Below are positions 18,965 to 27,479 of a DNA stretch of 64,000 nucleotides, one piece after another. A program made the position numbers and the translations under genes. Positions within the stretch are counted from its first letter, which is position 1. Every line of letters starts with the position of its first letter. Source of the stretch: Cutibacterium modestum (GTDB taxonomy: Bacteria > Actinomycetota > Actinomycetes > Propionibacteriales > Propionibacteriaceae); contig NZ_BJEN01000002.1 in the NCBI RefSeq assembly GCF_008326345.1, forward strand, positions 372,001 to 436,000. The letters run 5' to 3'. The notes below the pieces were generated by a model, which had not been told where the DNA came from, searched no databases, and saw only the letters and a list, made by a program, of their open reading frames with translations.

Positions 18965-19992
18965 GTGACGTCGTCGTCGCCACAGATCCGAATCTGGAGG
19001 CTGCAGCCGGGGCCCACGGAGGTAGCGGATGGGCATTCCTTGGCCGAAAAGTCGGCGGTGCCGTCATCTCCCTGGTCCTCGTGGTCATCCTCGGATTCTT
19101 TGCCTTCCGTATCATGCCCGGCGACCCTGTCCTCGCGATGGCCAAGCAGCGACCCATGACGGCAGCCCAGATGGACCAGATGCGGTCCCAGCTCGGCTTG
19201 GACCGGCCGTGGTGGTCCCAGTTCTGCCGCTATCTTGCCGATATCTTCACTGGAAACCTCGGTGAATCCTACGTCTATAAACAGTCGGTGGCTAGCCTTA
19301 TCGGCCAATACTTCTGGAACACCATCCTGCTGACGGGCACTGCCGCCGTCATTGCCATCGCCTTGGGCCTGTGGCTCGGAGCGCGGGCCGGGTGGAAGCA
19401 CGGCACCACCTTCGACAACATCTCCTCAGCCATCGCGTTGGTGTTCTGGTCGGTACCGACGTTCTGGCTTGCCCTGCTGCTGCTCATGGTCTTCGCGGGC
19501 ATCCTGCACTGGTTCCCGACAGCCGGCATGATGAGCCCTGACCCGCCTGATGGTACGGGAGCACGAATCCTTGACGTTATGGCCCACATGGTGCTACCGG
19601 TGCTGACGATGGTCGCTGTCGTCTACGCCCAATACCTCATGGTGATGCGGGCTTCCTTGGTCGAGGAGATGGGGGGCGACTACCTGACAACAGCCCGGGC
19701 TAAGGGTCTGCGTGAGGATCTGGTGCGGTCCCGCCACGCTGTTCCCAACGCCCTGCTGCCGACGGTGACCCTGGTCTTTTTGCACCTGGGTGGCCTCATC
19801 GCGGGAGCTGTGACCGTCGAGACGGTGTTTTCCTGGCCGGGGCTCGGAAAGCTCACTTTCGACGCCATCCAGGGCCCTGATTTGCCGCTGCTGCAAGGCA
19901 CCTTCGTGGTGTTCTCCTCGATCATTATCGTCATGAATTTGCTAGCAGACCTCGTCTACCGTGTACTCGACCCGAGAGTGAGGACGTCATGA
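18961..19992 (+). CDS. Peptide ABC transporter permease (DppB-like)
   Basis: 343 residues with six membrane helices. The inner-membrane component signature of binding-protein-dependent transporters is at about residue 234 (ARAKGLREDLVRSRHAVPNA). The N-terminal 35 residues are a soluble tail; the first helix is followed by the periplasmic FRIMPGDPVLAM segment typical of DppB/OppB. ATG 18961 overlaps the previous stop (ATGA), and its own stop overlaps the next start. Confidence 0.93.
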   Translation: MSDVVVATDPNLEAAAGAHGGSGWAFLGRKVGGAVISLVLVVILGFFAFRIMPGDPVLAMAKQRPMTAAQMDQMRSQLGLDRPWWSQFCRYLADIFTGNLGESYVYKQSVASLIGQYFWNTILLTGTAAVIAIALGLWLGARAGWKHGTTFDNISSAIALVFWSVPTFWLALLLLMVFAGILHWFPTAGMMSPDPPDGTGARILDVMAHMVLPVLTMVAVVYAQYLMVMRASLVEEMGGDYLTTARAKGLREDLVRSRHAVPNALLPTVTLVFLHLGGLIAGAVTVETVFSWPGLGKLTFDAIQGPDLPLLQGTFVVFSSIIIVMNLLADLVYRVLDPRVRTS

Positions 19993-20900
19993 GTGCCACC
20001 GTCCCTGCGACCTCTCCCCGGTCCGTTACCCGAGCCCGCCGTCGTGCCGCCAGCAAAGCCTTCCGACGCCAGTTCTGCGCCAACCGTGGTGGCATGGCCG
20101 GCCTGGTGGTGCTTCTTCTCATCATCATTGCGGCCCTGCTAGCCCCGGTGATCGCTCCGGCTCATCTCCTCGACGTCACCACCTTGCTCGACAACCCGCG
20201 ATTCGCCCCACCGTCAGGGGCCCACCTCTTGGGCACCGATCACCAGGGCCGTGAACTATGGGTGCGGATGCTGTGGGGTGCGCGGGTATCTTTGCTCGTC
20301 GGTTTCGCTGCCACCGTGATGTCCATGCTTATAGGCACTATCCTGGGTATCTGCGCTGGTCACTTCCATGGCTGGGTTGGCGGGCTTGTCATGAGGATCA
20401 TCGACTTCTTCCTCGTGCTGCCCTCTTTGATCCTGGCGATCGTGCTCTCGGCGGTGCTCTCCAGAAGCGTCTGGACCATCGTTATCGCCATTGGTCTGAC
20501 GTCGTGGGCCGGTACCGCTCGCGTGGTGCGCTCCCAGACCCTGTCGGTATCTCAACGTGACTACGTGGAACGCGCGCGGGTCTTGGGGGCCGGTAACTGG
20601 CACATCATCGTCAAGCACCTATTCCCCGCCGTCATACCATTGGTGCTGGCCAACACCACCTTGACGGTCGGATCGGCCATTATCGCCGAGTCCACCTTGT
20701 CTTTCCTCGGGCTAGGGGATGCCACCCAACAATCGTGGGGCACCATCCTCAAGAACGCCATGGACGTCTCGGCTGCGACCAGTGGTTACTGGTGGTACGT
20801 GCTCATTCCCGGTGTGGCGATCCTGGTCGTCGTGCTCGCCTTTACCCTCGTCGGCCGGGCCGTCGAGTCCATCGCCAATTCCACCATGAGGAGCCGCTGA
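19989..20900 (+). CDS. Peptide ABC transporter permease (DppC-like)
   Basis: 303 residues. An N-terminal helix (VVLLLIIIAALLAPVIAP) is followed by HLLGTDHQGRELWVRMLWG, a DppC/OppC hallmark. Five further helices and the EAA-type loop ERARVLGAGNWHIIVKHLFP (near 190) contact the ATPase. It partners the DppB-like subunit. ATGA overlap upstream; one base separates its stop from the ATPase start. Confidence 0.93.
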   Translation: MSATVPATSPRSVTRARRRAASKAFRRQFCANRGGMAGLVVLLLIIIAALLAPVIAPAHLLDVTTLLDNPRFAPPSGAHLLGTDHQGRELWVRMLWGARVSLLVGFAATVMSMLIGTILGICAGHFHGWVGGLVMRIIDFFLVLPSLILAIVLSAVLSRSVWTIVIAIGLTSWAGTARVVRSQTLSVSQRDYVERARVLGAGNWHIIVKHLFPAVIPLVLANTTLTVGSAIIAESTLSFLGLGDATQQSWGTILKNAMDVSAATSGYWWYVLIPGVAILVVVLAFTLVGRAVESIANSTMRSR

Positions 20901-20901
20901 G

Positions 20902-22557
20902 ATGACCGATCTCGTTTTTGATGACGTCTCGATCACCTACCGAACGAGTGGTCGACGCGTTGGCGATGAAACTGCCCGCAGCGAGGTCCACGCCGTGCGT
21001 CATGTCAGCCTTACCCTGCCGTCAGGCCACACCCTCGGGGTGGCAGGGGAGTCCGGTTCGGGTAAGTCAACTCTAATCTCGAGCGCCCTGCGCTTGCTTC
21101 CCAGTAACGCCACGCTGACCGGGTCAGTGAGACTTGGCGACACCGACATTTCCGAGCTGTCGTGGGGACGACTTCGCGCAGTGCGCTGGGCTAAGGCGTC
21201 GATCATCTTCCAGGGGGCCATGCACTCGCTCAACCCGGTCAAGACGGTCGGTTGGCAGATTGAAGAGGCACTGAAGCTCCATGCCTGCCACTCGTGGAAT
21301 ACCGGACAGGAGCGGCAGGACCGGGTCGCCGAGCTACTGAACCTGGTCGATCTTCCTACCGCGAAGGCCTACCCGCATGAGCTATCCGGTGGTCAGCGTC
21401 AGCGAGTCATGATTGCTATGGCCTTGGCCTGCGACCCAGAGGTCATCATCGCTGACGAGCCCACCACATCCCTCGACGTCATCGTCCAGAAGCAGATCCT
21501 CGACATGATCGCCGAGCTGGTGACCGAGCTGGGTATTTCTCTGTTTATGATCAGCCACGATTTGTCGGTGCTGGGGACCTCCTGCGAGCGGATCGCGGTC
21601 ATGAAAGACGGCGAGGTCGTCGAAGAGGGGCCAGCCCACCAGATCTGTACGGCTCCCGAACACCCGTACACCCAGCGGCTAGCCGAGGCCTTCCCAACGA
21701 TCGGCGAGGAGTCTTCCCGGTATCGCCCGACTAGTCGTCGTCAACCCCGCGAAGCCTTTCGCCCCACATCTGACCCGGCCCAGGGTGAGGAGCTGTTGTG
21801 CGCACGAGGGGTCAGCGTGACTCGTCACAGTGGCAGGCGGACGGTCCGTGCCGTCCGTAACGTCGACTTGACGATCCATCGCGGCGAAATCCTTGCCCTG
21901 GTGGGGCAATCGGGTTCAGGAAAGACGACCCTGGCGCGTGCTCTGCTAGGCCTACAACTCATGGACGACGGGTCCGGGGTGACTTTCGAGGGCAAACCGC
22001 TACCGACCAGAGGGAAGGAACTGCGTGATTTCCGCCATAGGGCCCAATTGGTGATGCAGGATCCAGCGGCTGTATTGAACCCCAAGCTCACCGTCTATGA
22101 GTCGGTGGCGGAGGGTTTGCGGGTGCAGAAGTATCGGGGCGACGAGTCGGCAAGGGTGGCTCAGGCACTCCGCGACGTCGAGCTCACCCCACCCGAGCAA
22201 TTCTTCGGGGATGTTCCCCAGGAGCTTTCAGGCGGTCAGCGTCAGAGGGTTGTCATTGCCGGCGCTCTGGCGCTGGATCCGGAATTGATCGTCGCCGATG
22301 AGCCGGTGGCATCCCTTGATTCGTCGGTGCGCGGGGAAATTCTGTCCCTATTGCAGTCCCTGCGTGATCGTCTCGGAGTATCAGCACTTGTCATCACCCA
22401 CGATCTCGGCCTGGCATGGAATATCGCTGACACCGTCGCCGTCATGCACCGAGGGAGAGTCGTCGAGTACGGTGCGACGGAGAAGGTCCTCTTGGACCCC
22501 TCCGACGACTACACCCGTACCTTGCTGGCGGCAGTACCGTCGCTGGCCTCAGCGTGA
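20902..22557 (+). CDS. Peptide ABC transporter ATPase, fused DppD-DppF type
   Basis: 551 residues carrying two complete ABC domains in one chain. Domain 1 has Walker A GESGSGKSTL (near 50), signature LSGGQRQRV (near 160) and Walker B VIIADEPTTSLD. Domain 2 has Walker A GQSGSGKTTL (near 335), signature LSGGQRQRV (near 445) and LIVADEPVASLD. They correspond to the separate DppD and DppF subunits of other systems. The Ser/Arg-rich linker (about 265-290) contains the oligopeptide-type TAPEHPYTQRLAEAFP end of domain 1. Confidence 0.94.
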   Translation: MTDLVFDDVSITYRTSGRRVGDETARSEVHAVRHVSLTLPSGHTLGVAGESGSGKSTLISSALRLLPSNATLTGSVRLGDTDISELSWGRLRAVRWAKASIIFQGAMHSLNPVKTVGWQIEEALKLHACHSWNTGQERQDRVAELLNLVDLPTAKAYPHELSGGQRQRVMIAMALACDPEVIIADEPTTSLDVIVQKQILDMIAELVTELGISLFMISHDLSVLGTSCERIAVMKDGEVVEEGPAHQICTAPEHPYTQRLAEAFPTIGEESSRYRPTSRRQPREAFRPTSDPAQGEELLCARGVSVTRHSGRRTVRAVRNVDLTIHRGEILALVGQSGSGKTTLARALLGLQLMDDGSGVTFEGKPLPTRGKELRDFRHRAQLVMQDPAAVLNPKLTVYESVAEGLRVQKYRGDESARVAQALRDVELTPPEQFFGDVPQELSGGQRQRVVIAGALALDPELIVADEPVASLDSSVRGEILSLLQSLRDRLGVSALVITHDLGLAWNIADTVAVMHRGRVVEYGATEKVLLDPSDDYTRTLLAAVPSLASA

Positions 22558-22567
22558 GGACGAATCG

Positions 22568-23446
22568 ATGCGTGATTTTGAGCTTCCAGACCTGGATCCC
22601 CGCCTAACGTGGTCGGTGCGGATTACAGACGCCGACGGGTCGGTGCTGGCCGAGCATACCCCCGAGGTGGTCTGTCTGACGGCCAGCGTCGGGAAGCTTT
22701 TCCTACTGGTGGAGGTAGCGACACAGCTGTGCGACGGCCGGCTCAGCCCTGATCAACGCATCAAGATCCCTGCCGACCACTGGGTGGCCGATTCCGGGCT
22801 GCTCTACCGGATGCGCGACCAACACGTGCCGGTTGCTGACGCTGCCCTGCTCGTCGGTGCGGTAAGCGACAACCTTGCAACGAATGCCCTGGTGCGCTTG
22901 GTCGGGTTGTCGTCGGTACATGAGGTGGCTAAACGACTCGGCTTCTCCAACACCCTCATGCTTGATTACATCCGCGCTGACCGGGGCCCCGACGACCCTG
23001 AGACGACGTCGTACGGGTGCGCTGCGGAGCTGTGCGAGCTCGCCCACCGGATCGGTTCTGATGACCCCGACGAGGTTCTTACCGATGGGGTGAGGCAGTG
23101 GGTACGCGCCTGGCTGGCTGCCGACGTCGACACCTCAATGCTCTCCGACGCTTTCCTCCTCGATCCGCTTGCTCACGTCGAACCTGAATATCAGGGGATG
23201 GTCTTACGCCACAAGACCGGATCGATCCCGACGGCCCGTATTGATGTCGGCCACCTACAGGGGCCGAACGGGGCCGCCTCCTGGGCGGTGGCCGCTAACT
23301 GGCTTGAGGGCGGCCCTGATTTGCGCGCGGTGGCGATTGACGACATGAGGGCCATCGGCGAGCAAATCCGCCGCCACGTGACCGGGATGGCCCGTGACGA
23401 CGTGGCCCTTCTGACGAGCGAACCCGGCGCTCTCCGGGATCGTTAG
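22568..23446 (+). CDS. Class A beta-lactamase-like serine hydrolase, no export signal
   Basis: 292 residues. The three active-site elements of the family are present: SVGK (Ser40, Lys43), SDN (100-102) and KTG (216-218). The omega-loop region between SDN and KTG is short (LDYIRADRGPDDPETTS), and I do not see the Glu-x-x-Leu-Asn that activates water in true class A beta-lactamases. There is no signal peptide, so it would act in the cytoplasm. Both points argue for a peptidase or amidase role linked to the transporter rather than antibiotic resistance. Ten bases separate it from the ATPase gene. Confidence 0.8.
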   Translation: MRDFELPDLDPRLTWSVRITDADGSVLAEHTPEVVCLTASVGKLFLLVEVATQLCDGRLSPDQRIKIPADHWVADSGLLYRMRDQHVPVADAALLVGAVSDNLATNALVRLVGLSSVHEVAKRLGFSNTLMLDYIRADRGPDDPETTSYGCAAELCELAHRIGSDDPDEVLTDGVRQWVRAWLAADVDTSMLSDAFLLDPLAHVEPEYQGMVLRHKTGSIPTARIDVGHLQGPNGAASWAVAANWLEGGPDLRAVAIDDMRAIGEQIRRHVTGMARDDVALLTSEPGALRDR

Positions 23447-23851
23447 TCCGGTGCCCCGGCCTGGACGAGCTCGAGACGGACGGTGTCGAGGGCTGACGGC
23501 TGGATGATGACGGCGATGAATTTCATGCCGAAACCTTTTTCCTTGTCGGCGACGCGGTAGGCGGCGTGGGCCGGCTCACCCTGGGGCGAGTGTCCGCGTG
23601 GCGGGGGTGGGCTTTCGAGAGTACCGGGCAAGCGCTGGCGAGCACCCGGTGTCGCCGGCGTTAATTTCAAGCAGTGGCGTCATGGTGTCAATCGTTCACT
23701 GGTCACGTTGCGGAACCGTTTGGCCGGCGTTACTGATATGTGAAAATCACGCCGCTGTGTGACGACAGTGTTACGTCGATAGCTGCAACGTGACGGGAAA
23801 CTTTGGGAAAATGCCATATCCTTGAGCAGCCACTCATGAATGGAGATGAGA
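23447..23851. other. Intergenic region with a short unassigned minus-strand ORF
   Basis: About 400 bp with no gene I can assign. On the minus strand, ATG 23526 opens a 27-codon frame to 23443 (MKFIAVIIQPSALDTVRLEL...), with AAGGAAAAAGG upstream. It overlaps the stop of the beta-lactamase-like gene. The start of a P-II protein looks superficially similar but is far longer. The right part (23690-23840) is the upstream region of the zinc-ribbon gene. Confidence 0.35.
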
Positions 23852-24883
23852 ATGTTTTGTGCGCGATGCGGCACCCAAGTGGGTGCGCACGACGCAGTCT
23901 GCCGACAATGCGGGCTGAATTTGCGCTTGCCCGGTGCCGTGCGCATGACCGATCCCGGTTCCTATGACGAGACGCGTGCCCAGAGCTCGGTGAGCGAGGG
24001 AGAGACCCCGACACGGGAGATCCCGCGGGTGCAAACGCCGTCAGAACCGGTGGACTGGCAAGATTCCACGCCAACCCAACAATGGCAGGTTGTGGATTCA
24101 ACGCCAACCCAACAATGGACCACCAACAGCCAGCCGGGTCCGCAGCAACCCCTTCAAGGGCAACGCCGGGGTCCTGGGGGCTCCCAAATGCCCGACGATT
24201 GGTTTCGTGACCCGGAGGCTGAGCGCACCCGGGCGATGGCGACGGTTCCTGACAATCCCGTTTTCACCCCGCCACCTCCGCCGTCGACGCCAGCAATGGC
24301 GTACTCGCCGCCACTTGCGGATGACTTCTCACGTCACCGCAAGGTGCTGATCGGTTTAGTGGTGGGCTTGTTGGTACTGGCTGCTCTAGGAGCTGTGCTG
24401 TTCTTCGCGGGCGGTCTCAAGGGGCGATCAGGTGGCGAGCCTGCCCCGGTCGCGACGCCGTCGACAAGTTCACAGCCTAAACAGTCTGCCTCGGAGGATC
24501 CGCAGCGGGGTGCTACCTCGATTGATGCCACCCCGAGCTTCCTGACGTCCTCGCCCGCCTCACCGAGTCTGGCCCCGTCGGGTCAAACATCGTCAAGTCC
24601 ATTCCCGTCGCCGACGGCTCCGGCGTCGAGCGCCCACCAGGTGACTGACAAACTGCCTGATGGAGACACTATCTGTTCCTCGTCAGTTGGTGCCGTCGGC
24701 ACGACATCGTGCCCGTTCGCCCTTGAGGTGGCTGATGCCATCCCGGCGGGCGCCCAGGACCACTACGAGGTGCAGGCACACAGCCCAGTGACGGGCAAGA
24801 CGTACACCATGAAGTGCAAGACGCAGAAGAGCTACACCATCTGCACCGGTGGCGTCGCTGCGGAGGTTCATATTCTGCGCTGA
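23852..24883 (+). CDS. Zinc-ribbon membrane protein with exported C-terminal domain
   Basis: 343 residues. The N-terminus is a zinc ribbon, MFCARCGTQVGAHDAVCRQCG (two CxxC pairs). A Pro/Gln-rich soluble linker contains the octapeptide DSTPTQQW twice. A single membrane helix (about 167-189) is followed by a Ser/Thr/Pro-rich stalk and a C-terminal domain of about 75 residues with four cysteines (DTICSS, TTSCPF, MKCKT, TICTGG), possibly two disulfides outside the cell. ATG 23852 is chosen because the zinc ribbon begins there and GGAG lies 6 bases upstream; ATG 23840 and 23846 are in frame. Function unknown. Confidence 0.75.
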   Translation: MFCARCGTQVGAHDAVCRQCGLNLRLPGAVRMTDPGSYDETRAQSSVSEGETPTREIPRVQTPSEPVDWQDSTPTQQWQVVDSTPTQQWTTNSQPGPQQPLQGQRRGPGGSQMPDDWFRDPEAERTRAMATVPDNPVFTPPPPPSTPAMAYSPPLADDFSRHRKVLIGLVVGLLVLAALGAVLFFAGGLKGRSGGEPAPVATPSTSSQPKQSASEDPQRGATSIDATPSFLTSSPASPSLAPSGQTSSSPFPSPTAPASSAHQVTDKLPDGDTICSSSVGAVGTTSCPFALEVADAIPAGAQDHYEVQAHSPVTGKTYTMKCKTQKSYTICTGGVAAEVHILR

Positions 24884-24901
24884 GGGGTTGGGGCCCTGAA
24901 A

Positions 24902-25387
24902 TTACATCGGTCGCTGGACTCCGACGAGCCTCACCTTGTCGAAGTATTCGTCCATGAGGTCGGCCCATGTGCCGTCGACCTCTACCTCAGTGAGGGTTGC
25001 GGGCGGATACCAGCAGCCGACCTCGTCCTCAGCTCCACTCATGGCGGCAAGCTGTGCTGCTAACCCGGGGATGGTCGGGGCATGGGCGATGACGAGCAGG
25101 TTGTCCACCTCGTCGCCGATTTCTGCGATGCGCTGACGCATGGTGTCAGTGCCGCAGTAGTAGAGGGCTCGCATGAATTCGACCGGACAATCCAGTTGGA
25201 GACAGTCCCAGGTCTGGCGGGTGCGTAGGGCGTCAGAAACCAGAGCGTGTCCAACATTGCGCAGTCCTAAACGCATGCCGACCTCGCGGGCCTGACGTCG
25301 CCCCACATCAGTGAGCGGACGTTCCCGATCCCCGCCGGGAGTGTGAGATGCGGGCTGTGCGTGTCTCATGAGGAACAGGGTGTGCAT
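24902..25387 (-). CDS. SixA-like histidine phosphatase
   Basis: 161 residues of the histidine phosphatase (phosphoglycerate mutase-like) branch 1 fold. The catalytic RHG-type motif is LMRHAQPAS (His8), then RPLTDVGRRQAREVG and SDALRTRQTW. The second His is in VIAHAPTIPGLA (near 113). Length and motif spacing match SixA phosphohistidine phosphatases. It faces the zinc-ribbon gene, with only 18 bp between the stops. Confidence 0.88.
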   Translation of the reverse strand: MHTLFLMRHAQPASHTPGGDRERPLTDVGRRQAREVGMRLGLRNVGHALVSDALRTRQTWDCLQLDCPVEFMRALYYCGTDTMRQRIAEIGDEVDNLLVIAHAPTIPGLAAQLAAMSGAEDEVGCWYPPATLTEVEVDGTWADLMDEYFDKVRLVGVQRPM

Positions 25388-25426
25388 GGGTCCATCGTTG
25401 CACCTCGTGGTTGCTGCAGTCTTACG

Positions 25427-25678
25427 ATGCTCGGCATGCCGCTGACGGATATGGGCGTTGACGAGGTGCGTAATACCACCCGAATGTCCCCGAACCCGAT
25501 GGTTTCGACTCCCTTTGGACCGACCCTCGTGATTGTGCCGGCGTTCCCCACGATCTGACGGCGGTGCCCCCTCAATAACCGTCAGATCCTTCGGCTATTC
25601 ACCGACGCTTTCCGTTGCCTCCAGATTGCCGTCTACCCCGTTGCCGGTCATTCGGCTGGGCAGGACGTCCAGCGCTGA
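25427..25678 (+). pseudogene. Possible remnant of an acetyl-xylan esterase (AXE1)-type gene
   Basis: In a 340-bp stretch without an intact gene, one frame reads MPLTDMGVDEVRNTT near the start, like the N-terminus of AXE1/cephalosporin-C deacetylases (PLxDMPLxELR). After an in-frame TGA at 25556 the same frame reads LFTDAFR and then LQIAVYPVAGHSAGQ, like the family's end (IxVYPxxxHEGG). The 200 or more residues expected between are missing. The resemblance is by eye only. Confidence 0.3.
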
Positions 25679-25729
25679 AATCAACTCGGGGTATTAGCTC
25701 GGCTGTATTCGTGACGAGTCTAAGCCCGT

Positions 25730-26752
25730 TCACGGTTTGACGGCGACGATGAGGTCGCGATGGATTGAGGAATCAACGCGGTGACTGAACTGATGCCACA
25801 GGTCGTCGTCAAGGGGCATGAGACCGGCGGCAGACAGCATCGCGACGAGGTGTTCTCGAGACAAACCCAGGGTGTTCCACGACATACCTAAGGCGCCACC
25901 GCGACGTAGCTGCCCGGCCCATACCGGGATGGCTTCGCGCAACAGGTCGGTAGGGGAGCGGCGTCGAGACGTTCCGCTGCGGGAGCTATGCACGATGCCA
26001 TAGGGGGTGTCGGTAACGATGGCGTCGAAGGTCTTGCGTCCCCACAACACTGCTGAATCGATGGCGTCGCCAGTGAAAACGCCCATGGTCAACGGTTCAA
26101 CTTTCGGCAGGCGCGCCTCAGCGTCAAACCGCTTGCCAAGCGAGCGACCGTCACGACGCACTGGATGGGTGCCGCAGCTGTGCTTGATGCGTTTGCGACG
26201 CAGCCACGTGGTGATGTGGGCAGCAAGCGCCTCGACGGCCTTGGCATCCTGCTCGACACCGAAACCGTTGTGTCCGGCCCTCCAGGCGCATTCCAAGGTA
26301 GTGCCGCGCCCGGCCAGCGGGTCGAAGATAGCCAACCGTTGGCCCTCGTCACGACGGGTTGCACAGCGACCCTCCAAGCTGGCGAGAGTGAGGTTGAGCA
26401 GTAGTCGGGTGAACTGCTCGTTGGTCTTTCCGCGGTACTTGGGGATGGTAACGAGGTCCTCGTCCACGACGTCAACCTGCGGCAGCTCAATAGGGGCAAG
26501 CAGGTCGCCGCGGTACTCGAAACAGGCCAGAGCCGCCGACGATCGCGCCACCGCGGCCAGATCTGTCGACTGTAGGGGCCCCTCGCTGCGAACTGCTAGG
26601 TACTCGACCCCGGCCACGGCCAGCGGAACAACTAACGTGGCATTGGGGCAGGTGAGGGACAGCTCTGCGGCGCACAGCCGTCCTGCCTGCCCGGCATAGA
26701 CGTGATTTGCCGCAGGGGCGAGCAGAACGAGGGATTCGGACATGGGTGACAT
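25730..26752 (-). CDS. Trm11-like RNA/DNA methyltransferase family protein
   Basis: 340 residues. The SAM-dependent methyltransferase fold is clear: motif I FDPLAGRGTTLECAWRAGHNG (near 150) and the catalytic motif DAIVTDTPYG (near 245), a variant of the (D/N)PPY used for exocyclic amine methylation. This combination is found in Trm11/RlmKL-type guanosine-N2 methyltransferases and in putative DNA methylases. The substrate cannot be read from the sequence. The start is either ATG 26752 or ATG 26743; neither has a good ribosome site. Confidence 0.75.
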   Translation of the reverse strand: MSPMSESLVLLAPAANHVYAGQAGRLCAAELSLTCPNATLVVPLAVAGVEYLAVRSEGPLQSTDLAAVARSSAALACFEYRGDLLAPIELPQVDVVDEDLVTIPKYRGKTNEQFTRLLLNLTLASLEGRCATRRDEGQRLAIFDPLAGRGTTLECAWRAGHNGFGVEQDAKAVEALAAHITTWLRRKRIKHSCGTHPVRRDGRSLGKRFDAEARLPKVEPLTMGVFTGDAIDSAVLWGRKTFDAIVTDTPYGIVHSSRSGTSRRRSPTDLLREAIPVWAGQLRRGGALGMSWNTLGLSREHLVAMLSAAGLMPLDDDLWHQFSHRVDSSIHRDLIVAVKP

Positions 26753-26855
26753 TGTGTCATGAACAGCAATCGGCAACCGCGGCGATGCGGTTTCCGAATG
26801 CTTGCGACGTCACGATTCGCGGCCCGGAATCGGGGCAGTGCCGGGGTGTAGTGAC

Positions 26856-27410
26856 TCAGGCGGTGTGCGAGTTCTCATAGGAGGTGCCCTTGGCGCGCTC
26901 GAAGGAGGCTTTGATCTCAGCCTCAGCCTCGTCGCGACTGGTCCAGGTGGCGCCCTCGACCGACTTTCCAGGCTCCAGGTCTTTGTAGACGGTGAAGAAA
27001 TGCTCGATTTCCATGAGGGTCATGCTGCCGACGTCATCAAGGTCAATGAGGCCGGCACGGCGGGGGTCATCGGCGGGCACACACAGCACTTTGTCGTCGC
27101 CACCCATCTCGTCCTGCATCTGGAACATAGCCAATGCACGGCACTCGATGAGACAGCCGGGGAAAGTGGGCTCAGGCAGCAAAACAAGGGCGTCTAGTGG
27201 GTCGCCGTCTTCGCCAAGAGTGCCCTCGATGTACCCGTAGTCATACGGGTACTGCGTCGAGGTGAACAAAGTGCGGTCGAGACGGATGCGGCCAGTCTCA
27301 TGGTCCATCTCGTACTTGTTCTTGTTGCCACGTGGAATCTCGATCGTCACATCAAAGTGCAAGCTCTCGGGCTGTTCTCCCTGGAAGGGATTGGTGAAAT
27401 CGTCGGTCAC
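26856..27410 (-). CDS. ppa: Inorganic pyrophosphatase
   Basis: Hydrolyses PPi to two phosphates. 184 residues, a family I soluble enzyme. Markers are [23 protein letters not shown], the metal-binding signature [11 protein letters not shown] and, later, [17 protein letters not shown] start at 27410. Divergent from dacB with 69 bp between. The C-terminus is slightly longer than the E. coli enzyme. Confidence 0.96.
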   Translation of the reverse strand: MTDDFTNPFQGEQPESLHFDVTIEIPRGNKNKYEMDHETGRIRLDRTLFTSTQYPYDYGYIEGTLGEDGDPLDALVLLPEPTFPGCLIECRALAMFQMQDEMGGDDKVLCVPADDPRRAGLIDLDDVGSMTLMEIEHFFTVYKDLEPGKSVEGATWTSRDEAEAEIKASFERAKGTSYENSHTA

Positions 27411-27479
27411 GAGGGGCCCCTCTTCTTGTATTGGACACGGTGATGATCGACACTGTATCCGTTTGCAGGAGGGATTTTC

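Noticed and set aside
22568-23446. Antibiotic-resistance beta-lactamase
   Set aside because: No signal peptide, no class A Glu166 motif, and it lies in a peptide transporter operon.
23443-23670. P-II (GlnB) signalling protein
   Set aside because: Only about 25 residues look vaguely similar and the rest of the family is absent; left as an unassigned short ORF.
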